Assembly: GCA_039545355.1 (NCBI GenBank)
Contig: BCJJ01000007.1
Span: forward strand, 1,488,001-1,552,000
From: Trichosporon coremiiforme
Taxonomy: Eukaryota; Basidiomycota; Tremellomycetes; Trichosporonales; Trichosporonaceae
Direction of reading: 5' to 3'
Length of the DNA: 64,000 bases
Each line of letters starts with the position of its first letter. Position 1 is the stretch's first letter. A program made the position numbers and the translations under genes. The notes beneath the pieces were generated by a model that saw only the letters and a program-made list of their open reading frames with translations, was not told where the DNA came from and made no database searches. Below, in pieces: positions 51,856-61,332 of the stretch.

Positions 51856-52944
51856 TCAGTAGTCGATGTAACCACCCTTGGCATCAATGACGTCTTGAAT
51901 GCGCTTAGGCATAGACAGGATGAGTGAATCAATCTTGGCCTGAGGGATCTCCTTCCAGATGCGCTCTGCCTCGTGGAACAGGCCCTCCTGGGTAGTCGGA
52001 CGCGGCCTGAGGGCAGCAAGCTTGCGCTTGAGCAGGTTCCAGACAGGCTCAATGGGGTTGAGGCAAGGAGAGCAAGCAGGGTGGTCCAGGAAGCGCATGC
52101 CAAGCTCATGAGCCCTCTCCCTTGTCGCCTTGGCCTTGTGGATGGGTGCGTTGTCTTCCACAACCCAGGGGCGGCCATAACCCCTCCAGTTCCTCAGCAC
52201 CTTGTGCCAGCATCCCAAGAGTGCCTCCTCAGTGATCTGCTCGCGATATATGGTGGAAGTAACGCCCCCTCGTTTTCCAGTCGATTCAGAGCAGTCGAAG
52301 AGAACCAGATCAGACCTCCCACCAAGCCAGATGGCTCCCCACACTTGCATGCTGGGGATACCTGACCTGAAGCGGTACTGAATGAACTCCTCATCGAGGC
52401 GATAGGATCCAATTGGCCTGGTGACATAGGCCTGGAAGAGTTGGTCGATGTAGAGGGCAGTCTCATCTGTGAACAGGACCTTCCTCCACTCACGCTGGTG
52501 CTGCTTGTGGGCATAGTTGAGTCTAGCCTCCTTCCTCTTCTCGTTGAGATAGGGCTTGGTCACAGCCTTGAAGCGGCCNAANCCCAGCATCTTTCGAGCG
52601 CGGCGCAGAGTACTGAGGGAGATATGAATGCCTTTGGCAGAGAGGCCTTCGAGGACCAAGCGGTTGGAGTCCCAGCGATTCGTTTCAAGGTGGTTCTTGA
52701 TGTGTTGCAAGGTGTGCAAGTCTAGGACGCGGCGAGGAGAGCCACGAGGCGCAGGAGAAGGTGATGGTGGTGTCTCCTGTTGGATTTCGACTGGAATGGC
52801 AGCTACAGAGGCAGCCTGGGCAACACAGTAGCTCACAGTCGACTGGGAGACATTGAACTTGAGTGCAACACTTCTCTGCGAGCTGTATTGGGCAGCCTGA
52901 GCGATACGAGAGCGACGACGAGGCGTGAGGACAGGTGAGGGCAT
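51856..52944 (-). CDS. second IS630/Tc1-type transposase, DD34E, contains ambiguous bases
   Basis: The protein has 362 residues with the ATG at 52944. It is only distantly similar to its neighbour. The N-terminus has a helix-turn-helix (SSQRSVALKFNVSQSTVSYCV), and a second lies near GLSAKGIHISLSTLRRARKML. The core has VLFTDETAL (Asp), WVVEDNAPIHKA (Asp) and SPCLNPIEPVWNLLKRK (Glu) with 34 residues between the last two. The usual SPD is SPC here. Two N at 52579 and 52582 make adjacent codons undetermined, and another N sits at 52946 just before the start. Ambiguity confined to this gene suggests a multicopy or heterozygous element. Its terminal inverted repeats were not identified. Confidence 0.88.
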   Translation of the reverse strand: MPSPVLTPRRRSRIAQAAQYSSQRSVALKFNVSQSTVSYCVAQAASVAAIPVEIQQETPPSPSPAPRGSPRRVLDLHTLQHIKNHLETNRWDSNRLVLEGLSAKGIHISLSTLRRARKMLXXGRFKAVTKPYLNEKRKEARLNYAHKQHQREWRKVLFTDETALYIDQLFQAYVTRPIGSYRLDEEFIQYRFRSGIPSMQVWGAIWLGGRSDLVLFDCSESTGKRGGVTSTIYREQITEEALLGCWHKVLRNWRGYGRPWVVEDNAPIHKAKATRERAHELGMRFLDHPACSPCLNPIEPVWNLLKRKLAALRPRPTTQEGLFHEAERIWKEIPQAKIDSLILSMPKRIQDVIDAKGGYIDY

Positions 52945-53042
52945 TNTGATTGAGGTACAAGTGTTGTTGGGTGCTGGAGAAGCTGTGGAAGGCTGGTGAC
53001 TTCAAGTTAAGGAAGGAGGGATACAAGTGGCATGATTTATAG

Positions 53043-53065
53043 CTGAGAAGCGCCCAGCTTCTCAG
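53043..53065. repeat. perfect 9-bp inverted repeat (hairpin)
   Basis: CTGAGAAGC, a 5-base loop GCCCA, then GCTTCTCAG. It lies about 100 bp upstream of the second transposase and could be part of its end or promoter. Confidence 0.7.
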
Positions 53066-53703
53066 AACAAGAGTAGTGAATCACTCTACCGATTTCTACA
53101 TCGCAAAGCTCCACGTTCGTGCGGGATTTTCTTCCTGCCCTATCACAGACCTCTTCGCATGCGAAGTTTGGGAGCTCTGCACGATATTCTGACAGAGATA
53201 TGACATGATTAGTCACTCAGCAGTGATGAGCACATGTTTGATGGTGAGGAGCCCAGTTTTGCCAATGACGGGAAGGTATGAAGCGCCAGGGGTAGACCGA
53301 GGTGTAACGCTTCCAACCATGGTTTAACCGTGCTGCTATCTGCAATATTGGAGAAGATATGACCATCTACACCTTGGCGATGGGGTTGACGATCTCAAAT
53401 CGCCACGAACGATCGACTCGGCTCGAAACCCCTGTGTAGCAACCGTGGTTGATGTGTCACGACGAGTCGCGCACGGAGGGGGGGTGTCCGGAAACTAAAA
53501 ACCACCACTGTATCTGGAAGCGCTTGACCGCTACCTTTAGCCTGGCTAAGTTTGAGAGACTTGAGAGACGGCGCTCTTGTGAGATCGCCGTTTGGTGCCG
53601 TTCAGCTGAGGCGATCACACGTCAACCCGTTTGTCTTCCACGCAGAGTCCTTTCTTTCTTCAACTCACTAAGGCAGCATTGACCACTCTCATTGACGTTT
53701 AAT
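53066..53703. other. intergenic between transposon and F-box pseudogene
   Basis: No gene was seen. A GGTGTCCGG string near 53482-53491 resembles ends of some Tc1-type elements and was weighed as a possible terminus, without a convincing partner. Confidence 0.4.
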
Positions 53704-54877
53704 ATGTCCAGCAACCCACTCAGCCTTCTCCCAGACGAGGTGCGGAAGATGGTCGTCTCCCAGCTCTCAGTAAGCGACCTCTTGACCCTTCTGCAAGTTA
53801 GCTCCTCGTGTCACCGGGTTGCAACGACCGCCCTGCGCAAGCTCCGGACTGTCGATCTCCTCTCGAGCGCTGAGAAGTCGACTTGCCCCCTGAATTCATG
53901 CCTCGAAGACGTAACCCACGCCCAGCAAGTGCGCTGCGTCACCGTGAAGCCCCACAAATAAACTTCCTGCCAGACCGTTGCCCTTCCTCACTTGCCCAAG
54001 CTCAACATGATTCGCCTTCACCTCACCCCAGACTCCCTCTATGGCTCTAAGCGACTTCTCCACGACGACAACAATCTCCCTCGAGAGAAGACTAAGCGAG
54101 AGTGGCCCCAGAGGAGCTTATCCGAGGTTGCTTGTCCCTTGCTCCATTTTGAGGGCGTTGACACTGTGGTCATCGTCGAGGCTTCCGATTTGCAGGCGCC
54201 CTCCATTCAGGAGATTCTCCCTGAAACCACACTCGAGCGCATCAAGAACTGTGTCCTCTTCCTTTCCCCCGAACAAACCGGTACAGGTACTGCTGTCAAC
54301 AATGAGTTGGAAGAAGGAGATAGAGACCACCCGACGCGCATGGACCTAATCGTCTCCTTCGCCACCTCCAACACCGAATCGTTCACGCTGGTGTATCAAC
54401 ACCCTCACCCCATCCCGTTCGTGTTCGGCTATAGCGACAAGGCGCCGTTCGAGAAGGCGATCCAGTCTCCCCCCCCGCGAACTCGTCCAAGGCATCTTCG
54501 ACTTGTGCGACGACATCGGCTGCAACTCCGAAGTCTTGAAGGCTGTGCCCAAGCTTGAGATCTTCACCATCGTCGTGCCTGACGGTGTATTCACCAAAGA
54601 CACCCGCAGCTTCTTCGCAACCCAGATCAAGGCAGTTCTTGAGAAGTACCGCAAGAAGAACATGCCCAAGGTCCGCATCTTGATGATGTCGGAGTTCATG
54701 AAACGCAATGACTATGCGGGTGTCATGACGGAGCAGGAAAGGGAGCTTTGGGACAAGCGCTTCCAACTCCCTCACTACGACATGACGGTTGAGGAGATCA
54801 AGCAGTGTGTCAAGATGAGCCGCCAGGAGAAGGCTTCGAAGAGTGCGATGCTGAAGGCGATGACTGGTGCTTGGTAA
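53704..54877 (+). pseudogene. F-box protein 3, one in-frame stop and one frameshift
   Basis: The ATG at 53704 begins MSSNPLSLLPDEVRKMVVSQLSVSDLLTLLQVSSSCHRVA (in parts), a clear N-terminal F-box. A TAA at 53959-53961 interrupts the frame after VTVKPHK. The same frame then continues with LPHLPKLNMIRLHLTPDSL and CVLFLSPEQTG to a run of eight C at 54469-54476. Removing one C would restore SPPRELVQGIFDLCDDIGCN. The rest reads VPKLEIFTIVVPDGVF and FMKRNDYAGVMTEQERELWD...LPHYDMTVEEIKQCV, matching F-box gene 1. So one stop and one homopolymer shift separate it from a full F-box protein of about 390 residues. Confidence 0.75.
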
Positions 54878-55121
54878 CCGGTTCATTCCCAAATTGAACT
54901 CTGATCCCTAGCTTTGTGTATGCAAGTCATGTGTAGCTATTCCTCCATCGGACTCGGGCCCGAAAAGGGACGCTGATCAAGCAGCAGCCTGAGCCCTTCC
55001 TGTGTACCTCTGTCGTCCTTCCATGCCTTCCAGTAAACAGTATCGCTGTCATTCACGCCGCCGCACAACATCACTCTCTACATCTGACCTCTGCTTCACT
55101 CACTGGCTATCCCTATTGGCC

Positions 55122-55632
55122 ATGTCAACCGCCACGCTTAGCAAGCCGGCCGACTGCCTCCCCAACGAAGTGCTGCTTCACATTGCAGAACTGCTTCCAA
55201 TCGCCGATACCCTAAGCCTCCTCCGTGTCAACAGAGCGTATCATCGTGTCGGCGTCGGGGTCATCCTCAAAACCCGTGGTACTGTCGATGTTATCACATC
55301 TCCAGCCGACAGTGGAGCTTCCACAATCAATCCCTGTCTTTACAACCCCGCGTATGCTTTTCAGATTCGCTCCGTGAACGTGGATATCCACAGACACTCG
55401 TTTTGGTGAGGGCACTGTCCTCCCCGATCTCCCGCAGCTCGACGACGACCGTGCCGATGTCGTCCTTCCCCCTATGTACCGTGAGGCACGGGTTGAGCGC
55501 GCCGCATTGAGCTCCAGAAGACGTCGATCGGCGTCACCAAGACCTAGGAAGGCCGTCGGGACGATCAACTGCGGCGAGAAGGCTCGCATCGACGACGCGG
55601 CGGACCAATCCCAGGCCCGCCACCCTCGTTAG
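55122..55632 (+). pseudogene. F-box fragment joined to a PY-tail fragment
   Basis: The ATG at 55122 starts MSTATLSKPADCLPNEVLLHIAELLPIADTLSLLRVN (in parts), an F-box like those of the neighbouring genes. The frame runs through the segment equivalent to VRALDVRPP in relatives and stops with TGA at 55407. In another frame, from about 55399 to a TAG at 55630, the sequence reads TVLPDLPQLDDDRADVVLPPMYREARVERAAL. This is a PY-tail cytosolic segment with acidic residues before LPPMY, as in members 5 and 14. The two parts come from different families and are out of frame with each other, so this is a junction of two decayed genes. Confidence 0.65.
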
Positions 55633-56883
55633 ACTACTCCTCAATAACGCTTCACCTTGCAGGATGGATCGCAATGCTCCTGCGAACGGACCTAGCCCTA
55701 TATCCACTTACCACAACCCAATCTAGGCTTTCCAGTGTAGATACGTACCCATATATGTAGCACGATATTTTTGTGCAGTTACGAACCGGGACATGAGGGG
55801 TGTATGGGAGGGTTAACTCACGCGGGAGTGCGTACTTCGGTGTGTTGGGGGAAGAGATGGACCGGTGCAACCATTGACTGCTGGCTACATCGGGATGTCT
55901 ACAACAGGGCTCTCAACGATCAATGAGATCGACGTCGCTATCTCTAGGTACAGCCGACGCCACCGCCCGCCGCATTCCAAGCCACCAAGATCCGCAGAGG
56001 CCTCAGCAGGAAAAACGCCGCATGTCATCGCTGTCGTAGCCACCGGCTGTTCTGTCCTTGGGCATAGGTATTCTGCATCAGCTGAGTAGTTGAAATTGTT
56101 TGCCTCTGCATCGCGAAGCGTGGGAGCAGCAGAGAGCGCAGGGAGTGAAAGGGGGAGCAGTTGTGTCTTGCCAGGCTCGGCTTCTTGTACACGGTCAATT
56201 CCCAACACGTGCCTCAGGCTTATCTCGCTCGGATCGGCACCCACTCTTTCGCATTCTCATTCCATGCAACCTTGCGAGCGCATGTGACGTTGTGAAGGTA
56301 TCTGAAGGCCATTAGGTTCAGCTGCACCAGCATTGGTGACCCCTGCGAATCACTTCGTTAGGGAACAGCGATGGAAGTCGGAAATTGAACGTCAGTTCCG
56401 AAAGTGCAATCGGGTTTGGCGATTGAGCCGAGACCGGCTGGGCTGGAGCTTCCCCCGAAAGAAGTCCGACGCGTTTCAGGACCGAGAACCCATGTAGGGG
56501 CACGGCTTCGCGCGGATGTCCGAGGTGAAGCGAGGTGAAGCAGTAGCGCAGGCTACTTGGATCAGGTTGGACGAGAGGAGCGTTGACCGAGGTCCTCAGG
56601 CAGGACGGGGGGCAGGTTGCGTCATTGGTTCCTGGTTCAATGTTCACACGTATGCCGCCCGATTGCAGCTAGCGCTGCAGACCGGAGGGTCTCGAATGTT
56701 CGCCTGCCCCTGCTGCCGAACTCGCCTGGTTATGCTCACGCATCTTCACCGAGCGATGCATATCCCAACAGCCGACATGGAGCACGCGTGACCTCATACG
56801 CCGGGGGCCTTGCCCGCCGTGCTCCAATGACATGCTGGTGCGCTGTCCAGACCCAGACCATCGCGGAGGCCGTTCCGTCAGAG
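55633..56883. other. intergenic, no gene seen
   Basis: The 1.25-kb region holds only short overlapping open frames without recognisable motifs. Its right end is the promoter of the hydrolase gene. Confidence 0.45.
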
Positions 56884-56890
56884 TATATAT
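56884..56890 (+). promoter_or_regulatory. TATA box of the hydrolase gene
   Basis: The sequence tatatat lies 61-67 bp before the ATG at 56951, in a short leader ending CAGCCAAG before ATG. Confidence 0.55.
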
Positions 56891-56950
56891 GGGAAATCCC
56901 CGTACCCGCTCTTGACGGTTTGCACCCCCTTCAGCAACAAAACAGCCAAG

Positions 56951-57685
56951 ATGCCCCACGACCTCTCCGACTACCCGACGATCATCCTCGTCCATGGCCT
57001 CTTCTCGAACGGCGGACACTGGTGGAAGACGATCCTCGCGCTGAAGGACAAGGGCTACGGCATTGACCAGATCAAGGCCGTCGACATCCCCCTGTCGTCG
57101 ATCGAGGACGACGTCGCTGTCGTCAAGCGCGCGATCGAGTCCACGCCCGGCGACGTGATCCTCGTCGGCCACTCGTACGCTGGTGTCGTCATCTCCTACG
57201 CCGGCACGGACATCAAGAAGGTCCGCGGTCTGGTGTACATTGCCGCGATCGTGCCCGACGCTGGCGAGAGTGTCTCGGACATTCTGGCCTGGGACCCGGC
57301 CCGCTGCGCCGACGCGATCAAGCCCACGTCTCAGGGCACGCTCTACATCCCGCCGAACGAGTACAAGCATGCCATGTGCCAGGACGCCACCATGGACGAG
57401 GCCTTCACCTTTGCCACCTCCCAGAAGCCCCCCCAGCAGGGTCTCGTCACGGAGAAGTCGGGCAACAAGCCTGCCTGGAAGAACCAGCCCTGCTACTATG
57501 CCGTGTCGAAGGATGACCACCTCGTCTCCCCGGCTACGCAGTACAAGCTCGTGCAGCGCATGCCCACCAACAAGACCATCGAGCTCCTCGCCTCCCACGC
57601 CTCGATGAACTCCCACCCCGGAGAGATCGCGGACCTTATCCTCTCGGCCGCCAAGGCCGCTGCCGCCTCGGACAAGTACAAGTAA
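56951..57685 (+). CDS. alpha/beta hydrolase of the EstC/methylesterase-like type
   Basis: This single exon encodes 244 residues. It begins DYPTIILVHGLFSNGGHWWK (oxyanion HG motif) and contains the nucleophile elbow ILVGHSYAGVVIS (Ser at about 79). The late YYAVSKDDHLVSP supplies the acid, and LLASHASMNSHP the His at the usual C-terminal place. The layout and length match EstC-like esterases and salicylate methylesterase-like proteins, known to act on small esters. The substrate is unknown. There is no signal peptide. Nearly all codons end in C or G, and a TATA box with a short leader lies upstream, both suggesting high expression. Confidence 0.85.
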   Translation: MPHDLSDYPTIILVHGLFSNGGHWWKTILALKDKGYGIDQIKAVDIPLSSIEDDVAVVKRAIESTPGDVILVGHSYAGVVISYAGTDIKKVRGLVYIAAIVPDAGESVSDILAWDPARCADAIKPTSQGTLYIPPNEYKHAMCQDATMDEAFTFATSQKPPQQGLVTEKSGNKPAWKNQPCYYAVSKDDHLVSPATQYKLVQRMPTNKTIELLASHASMNSHPGEIADLILSAAKAAAASDKYK

Positions 57686-58509
57686 ATCGATCAGAATGGT
57701 CTAGGTGAATAGTCGTATGCAGTGATAAGCAGTCAACCTGGGTTGCATGTCTTGGGGCTGACTTTCTCGGTCCTTGACGTTCTCCTACTGACGGTCTTCG
57801 ATGCTGACTCCAAGCCCAACCCGTCGTGTGCCGCTGGGATGTGGCGGCTCGTGTGCTGTCACTCGCGTGCATCAGCTCGTGTGCTGAGACTAGCGGTTCC
57901 TCAGTGTGGGTGGACTGAAAGGAGTAAGGCACTCCTCACTTCGTACTACTGTGGACACGAACGTGCGAACGTCGAGGCGTGGTCCAGCCCACTACCCCGA
58001 GAGGTCTGCATTTCCTGGCCGTCTTAGCCCGCCAATGTCATGCGGATGGCGGACCGGCACCGGGTTGTAAGATTGAAAGAGAAGCGCAGCAGCAAACGCC
58101 GCCCAGACTCTTATCGAGCCGACGGGGCTGTCAAGGGGACAGCCCCAGATGACTCCTAAGAGGTTTGGCCAGCAGTCGAAGCTTTCCGAACGTTGGCGAT
58201 ATGCGAGCTGCAACTCTAAATAGGCGACTGCAGTAGGCGGATCGGACTGAGTCCGTAGGCGATGAAAGGGTGCAAAGGTGAAGGAAGCGCGTGCGACAGT
58301 GATTCTGAGCAGCCTCTCTCTCAATCGATTAGTCTTTATCTTATCTCCCAGCCACCGGATCCGTCAGTCTTCGCACTGGCAAACCGCACAATGCTACGTG
58401 TCTATGCATGTCTAAACGTCAGCCGACGCAACTACTGCAATTTTACAGCTATTGAAAAGGTTGGTGCATGAGAGGTGGCCGTATGCCACGTGGTTACAGC
58501 TTTGAGCGC
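57686..58509. other. convergent 3' intergenic region, no gene seen
   Basis: The 824-bp region lies between the hydrolase gene and a convergent small gene. No supported feature was seen. Confidence 0.45.
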
Positions 58510-58821
58510 TTACGCGTCGAAAACGTCGAAGTAGGAAAGCAGCCAAACGAGGCCAGTCATGCAGGCCGCGCCCGTGACGAAGAGCACGACCATCATGATG
58601 ACGATCTGGGGGAGGACGGAGAGGATGCTCTTGGACTGGCCGAACTGGGTCTCGGCGCCCTCCAAGATGACGGCGCGGCGCTGCTCGGCGACACCGCCGA
58701 CTGCCTCACCGCTGTCATCGAGGAAGGTGATGATCACAGGGCGCACGCGAAAGGACTGCACGGGGTGCGTGGCGGGGGCGGGGAGGAGGGGCTCGGCGGA
58801 CTCTTTGGTGTCGAGGACCAT
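58510..58821 (-). CDS. small single-pass membrane protein, unknown function
   Basis: This single exon encodes 103 residues from the ATG at 58821 (MVLDTKESAEPLLP). The frame before it has no ATG. The first two thirds are hydrophilic (VRPVIITFLDDSGEAVGG). A transmembrane helix (IVIMMVVLFVTGAACMTGLVWLL) ends near the C-terminus, followed by SYFDVFDA. Such a layout suggests a C-terminally anchored protein with a cytosolic N-terminus. Codon use is optimised, supporting a real gene despite its size. I do not recognise the family. Confidence 0.65.
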   Translation of the reverse strand: MVLDTKESAEPLLPAPATHPVQSFRVRPVIITFLDDSGEAVGGVAEQRRAVILEGAETQFGQSKSILSVLPQIVIMMVVLFVTGAACMTGLVWLLSYFDVFDA

Positions 58822-59065
58822 GGTGGTGTGGGTAGGTGGAGAACAGTGCACAGCGGTGAGTTCGTCGTTATGTAGCTTGCAGCCGTGGACAGTGCTGAAA
58901 GAGCGGACATAGAGCGGTGACGTAAGCGTTTCGCCGTGGGTGGCGAGTCACGTGACTGGCCCAACTCTCTGCACAGCAATGGTCTCGCATCGGCAGAACT
59001 TTACAGCGGGAGGTATCGGAAACGCTACATAGGTCTATAATGATGATATTATGGTACAAACGGGT

Positions 59066-59941
59066 TTACTCTACAGAAACAGAGGGAGCGTACTTGGCCC
59101 ACACCTCCTTCCACTTGGCCTTCCCTCCGCTCTCGATAACGTCGCCGTGGCAGGGGATGATACGGTCCCACTTGGCGTCGAAGATAGGCGCCATCTCCCG
59201 CTTCGCCTTCTCCTTGTCCTGGAACACTCCGTCTGCCAGCTTGTTGTGGAGCTTGCCGCCGGGACTGAAGCTCGCGCCGCTTCCGAGAATCCTAAACCAG
59301 GCAGGGAGGTGCGAGCGGGAGTACTGCTCAGTCGGGGGTAGGTTGAAGAGGATGTCGGCCTCGAGCAGTGTTCCCGACGGGTGGTGGATGGCGACGAGCT
59401 CGTCGTTGCGGTGTGCTGAGACATTGTGCAGCGAAATCTCGTTCTCGAAACCGTACGTCTGGTTCTCTCCCCCAGCACCAAAGAGGCCAGCCCACTTCAC
59501 GTCGGGCTTCTCGCGGGCGAAGCGCTCAACGCCGATAGGCCTGTGGTTAGCTGAGCTGCTCACAATGTCCTTAGCTGGGAAATAGGAACTCACTTCGCAT
59601 CGGGGAAGGCTTCCGACCACGCCTTGATGTTCATGCCGTGCTCGCCGTCCGGCGTCACCAGCCACTTGACGGGCCCGCCGAGCTTCTGCAGCGCCTCTTG
59701 CGTCGCGGCCGTGAGGGGGTGCGAGACATAGACGAACAGCCCCTCGGGGAGCTTGATGGCGGTGCTGCGTCCTCCGATGGGGATCCATCCGAAACGCTCC
59801 TGCTCGTTAGCTCTCAATATGCCCTCAACAGCTCACGAAAGGCAAGCTGAAGGTGACCATGCCGGGGAGTACCTCGCGGATGACGAGTTTGGCATCGCGC
59901 TTGTCGGTTGATGCTGGAGCTAGAGATTCGTAAGATGCCAT
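59066..59941 (-). CDS. DUF4336-type metallo-beta-lactamase-like protein
   Basis: Exons 59941-59837, 59799-59594 and 59540-59066 encode 261 residues. Introns are 37 and 53 nt with GTGAGC and GTGAGT donors. It reads VIREVLPGMVTFSLPF, GWIPIGGRSTAIKLP, VYVSHPLTAATQEAL, VKWLVTPDGEHGMNI, AREKPDVKWAGLFG and LVAIHHPSGTLLEADILFNLPP, then IIPCHGDVIESGGKAKW. This order follows DUF4336 proteins, which share the metallo-beta-lactamase fold. Candidate metal ligands are GEHGM, HHPSGTLLEAD and PCHGD. The canonical HxHxDH loop is absent, so an ordinary two-metal hydrolase site is uncertain. The function is unknown, and no signal peptide is present. Confidence 0.75.
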
Positions 59942-60655
59942 CTGCGTATTGCAGTGTGGGAAAGTGTGCGGATGTGAAGGTGAAGGTGCGTTGCGGCGAT
60001 CGAGGCTGGCTTGCTTCTCATCTTTGTTTTTGAGGAGAAGAAGTGGATCGATGGACGGGGGACTGCCAATGACGTCAAGGCACAGACGCCACCGCTTATG
60101 TAACCCTACCTCCACCTGCCCGCCGGCGATGGCAAAGACGGACACTGTTGTCTCGGTTGTCTACACTGCTTCGACCCCGACACCGACGATGCGGGCCCCG
60201 ATAAGCCAGCCCACGTCTACTAATGCGCAGATCTCGCCCAATGAGCACAGCCCACGGCCGCCACGACATTGAAGTCTTACAACGGTTCATCACAGATGTT
60301 CCGTGTTCTCGCTCCAGACTTGCGCCACAACCAGAACGTTTACAGCACTGCACTAGATAGAGGCGGGCAAACGCTGCTCAGGCAGAAGGCGCCTGCAGTG
60401 CAGAAGCGGTCTACGCCATGCCCACGCATCTATGATAACAAAACACTCAGCTCCACCGATTGGTGACAAAGCGACGGTCCAGACCTCAAGCCACAAACGC
60501 CACAACCTCAACCAACAGTCATCGCATTGTCAAGCACTCACACCGAGCCCCCGCTCATGCATTTAGAAGTATTGTGCCCGCTCTCTCGGCCGTTGAGCTG
60601 GCCGCCGCGGCGCCGAGGGCGGCCGCTGCGCCCCCCCTCCGACGAGAACGTCCAA
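59942..60655. other. intergenic, no protein gene seen
   Basis: This is upstream of the DUF4336 gene and 5' of tRNA-Gly. A short TCCAAACATC flank resembles the TCCTAACATC flank of the other tRNA-Gly copy. Confidence 0.45.
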
Positions 60656-60734
60656 ACATCTATGGTGAAATGGTATCATGCATCCTTGCCACGAGTGAGT
60701 GGATGCGGTGGGGGTTCGATTCCCCCTGGATGTA
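60656..60734 (+). tRNA. tRNA-Gly(GCC): tRNA-Gly (GCC) with an 8-nt intron
   Basis: The acceptor, D and T arms are identical to the copy at 17190. The anticodon stem is CATCC/GGATG. The loop reads TTGCCA, an 8-nt intron CGAGTGAG (60692-60699), then T, giving anticodon GCC after removal. The intron sits at the canonical place, one base 3' of the anticodon. Length is 79 nt before splicing. Confidence 0.93.
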
Positions 60735-61332
60735 CTCTTTTGCTGCTGTTCTGGGCTTCCTACACATGAGTTCGTGGGCAAAAACGATTGAACTCTGGGG
60801 AAGGGCTGCTGGTGAGGTTTTGGTGGGGTGGTGGGGCGTGATGAGACCACAGCGAGTTGCCGACAATCTCGGTCAATTTCATTGTTTACACACCTCACGA
60901 CTCTGAAGTTCAATTGAGATCATAACACTGCCCGTATGGTTTGCCAAAGCTCTGCGGTGACGTCCAGCATGCGCTGTTCTGACAGAGCCACGTAGGTGTG
61001 CAGCGTCACCCTGCCAAGGCCGCAGATCTCGATCTCCAGACATATTCCACAGCAAGATCTGCAAAAGGCTGTCAGCTGCGCAACGCGCGGGACCAACGTG
61101 TTTGCGGATCTGGTGACGGCGCCTCTTTCTTCTCCGTGCAGATCGCATTTCTCCCACTGTCACTTCCTTTGTTTACTGCAATGCAACGGTCGACTTGCCG
61201 TTGAACACACTTCCGTCCTCCTCATCGCTAAAGTCTCACACTCCGTCATACGAAACAACATCCACCGCCAAAGTGAGTTCTCCGCAACCGTCTTCAGCTG
61301 ACCGCTAGACGTCTGTCTCGGCACTAGGTACC
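60735..61332. other. intergenic, no gene seen
   Basis: The tRNA 3' flank has TCTTTTGC as a possible weak polymerase III stop. The right end is the leader of PY-tail gene 13. Confidence 0.45.

Noticed and set aside
50400..53500. Outer transposon with ends ACCGGACAC (50401) and GTGTCCGG (53484), nesting both transposases
   Set aside because: Only 7-8 bases match, the spacing to the next shared string differs (15 against 11), and a TA duplication is uncertain. It was kept only as a possibility.
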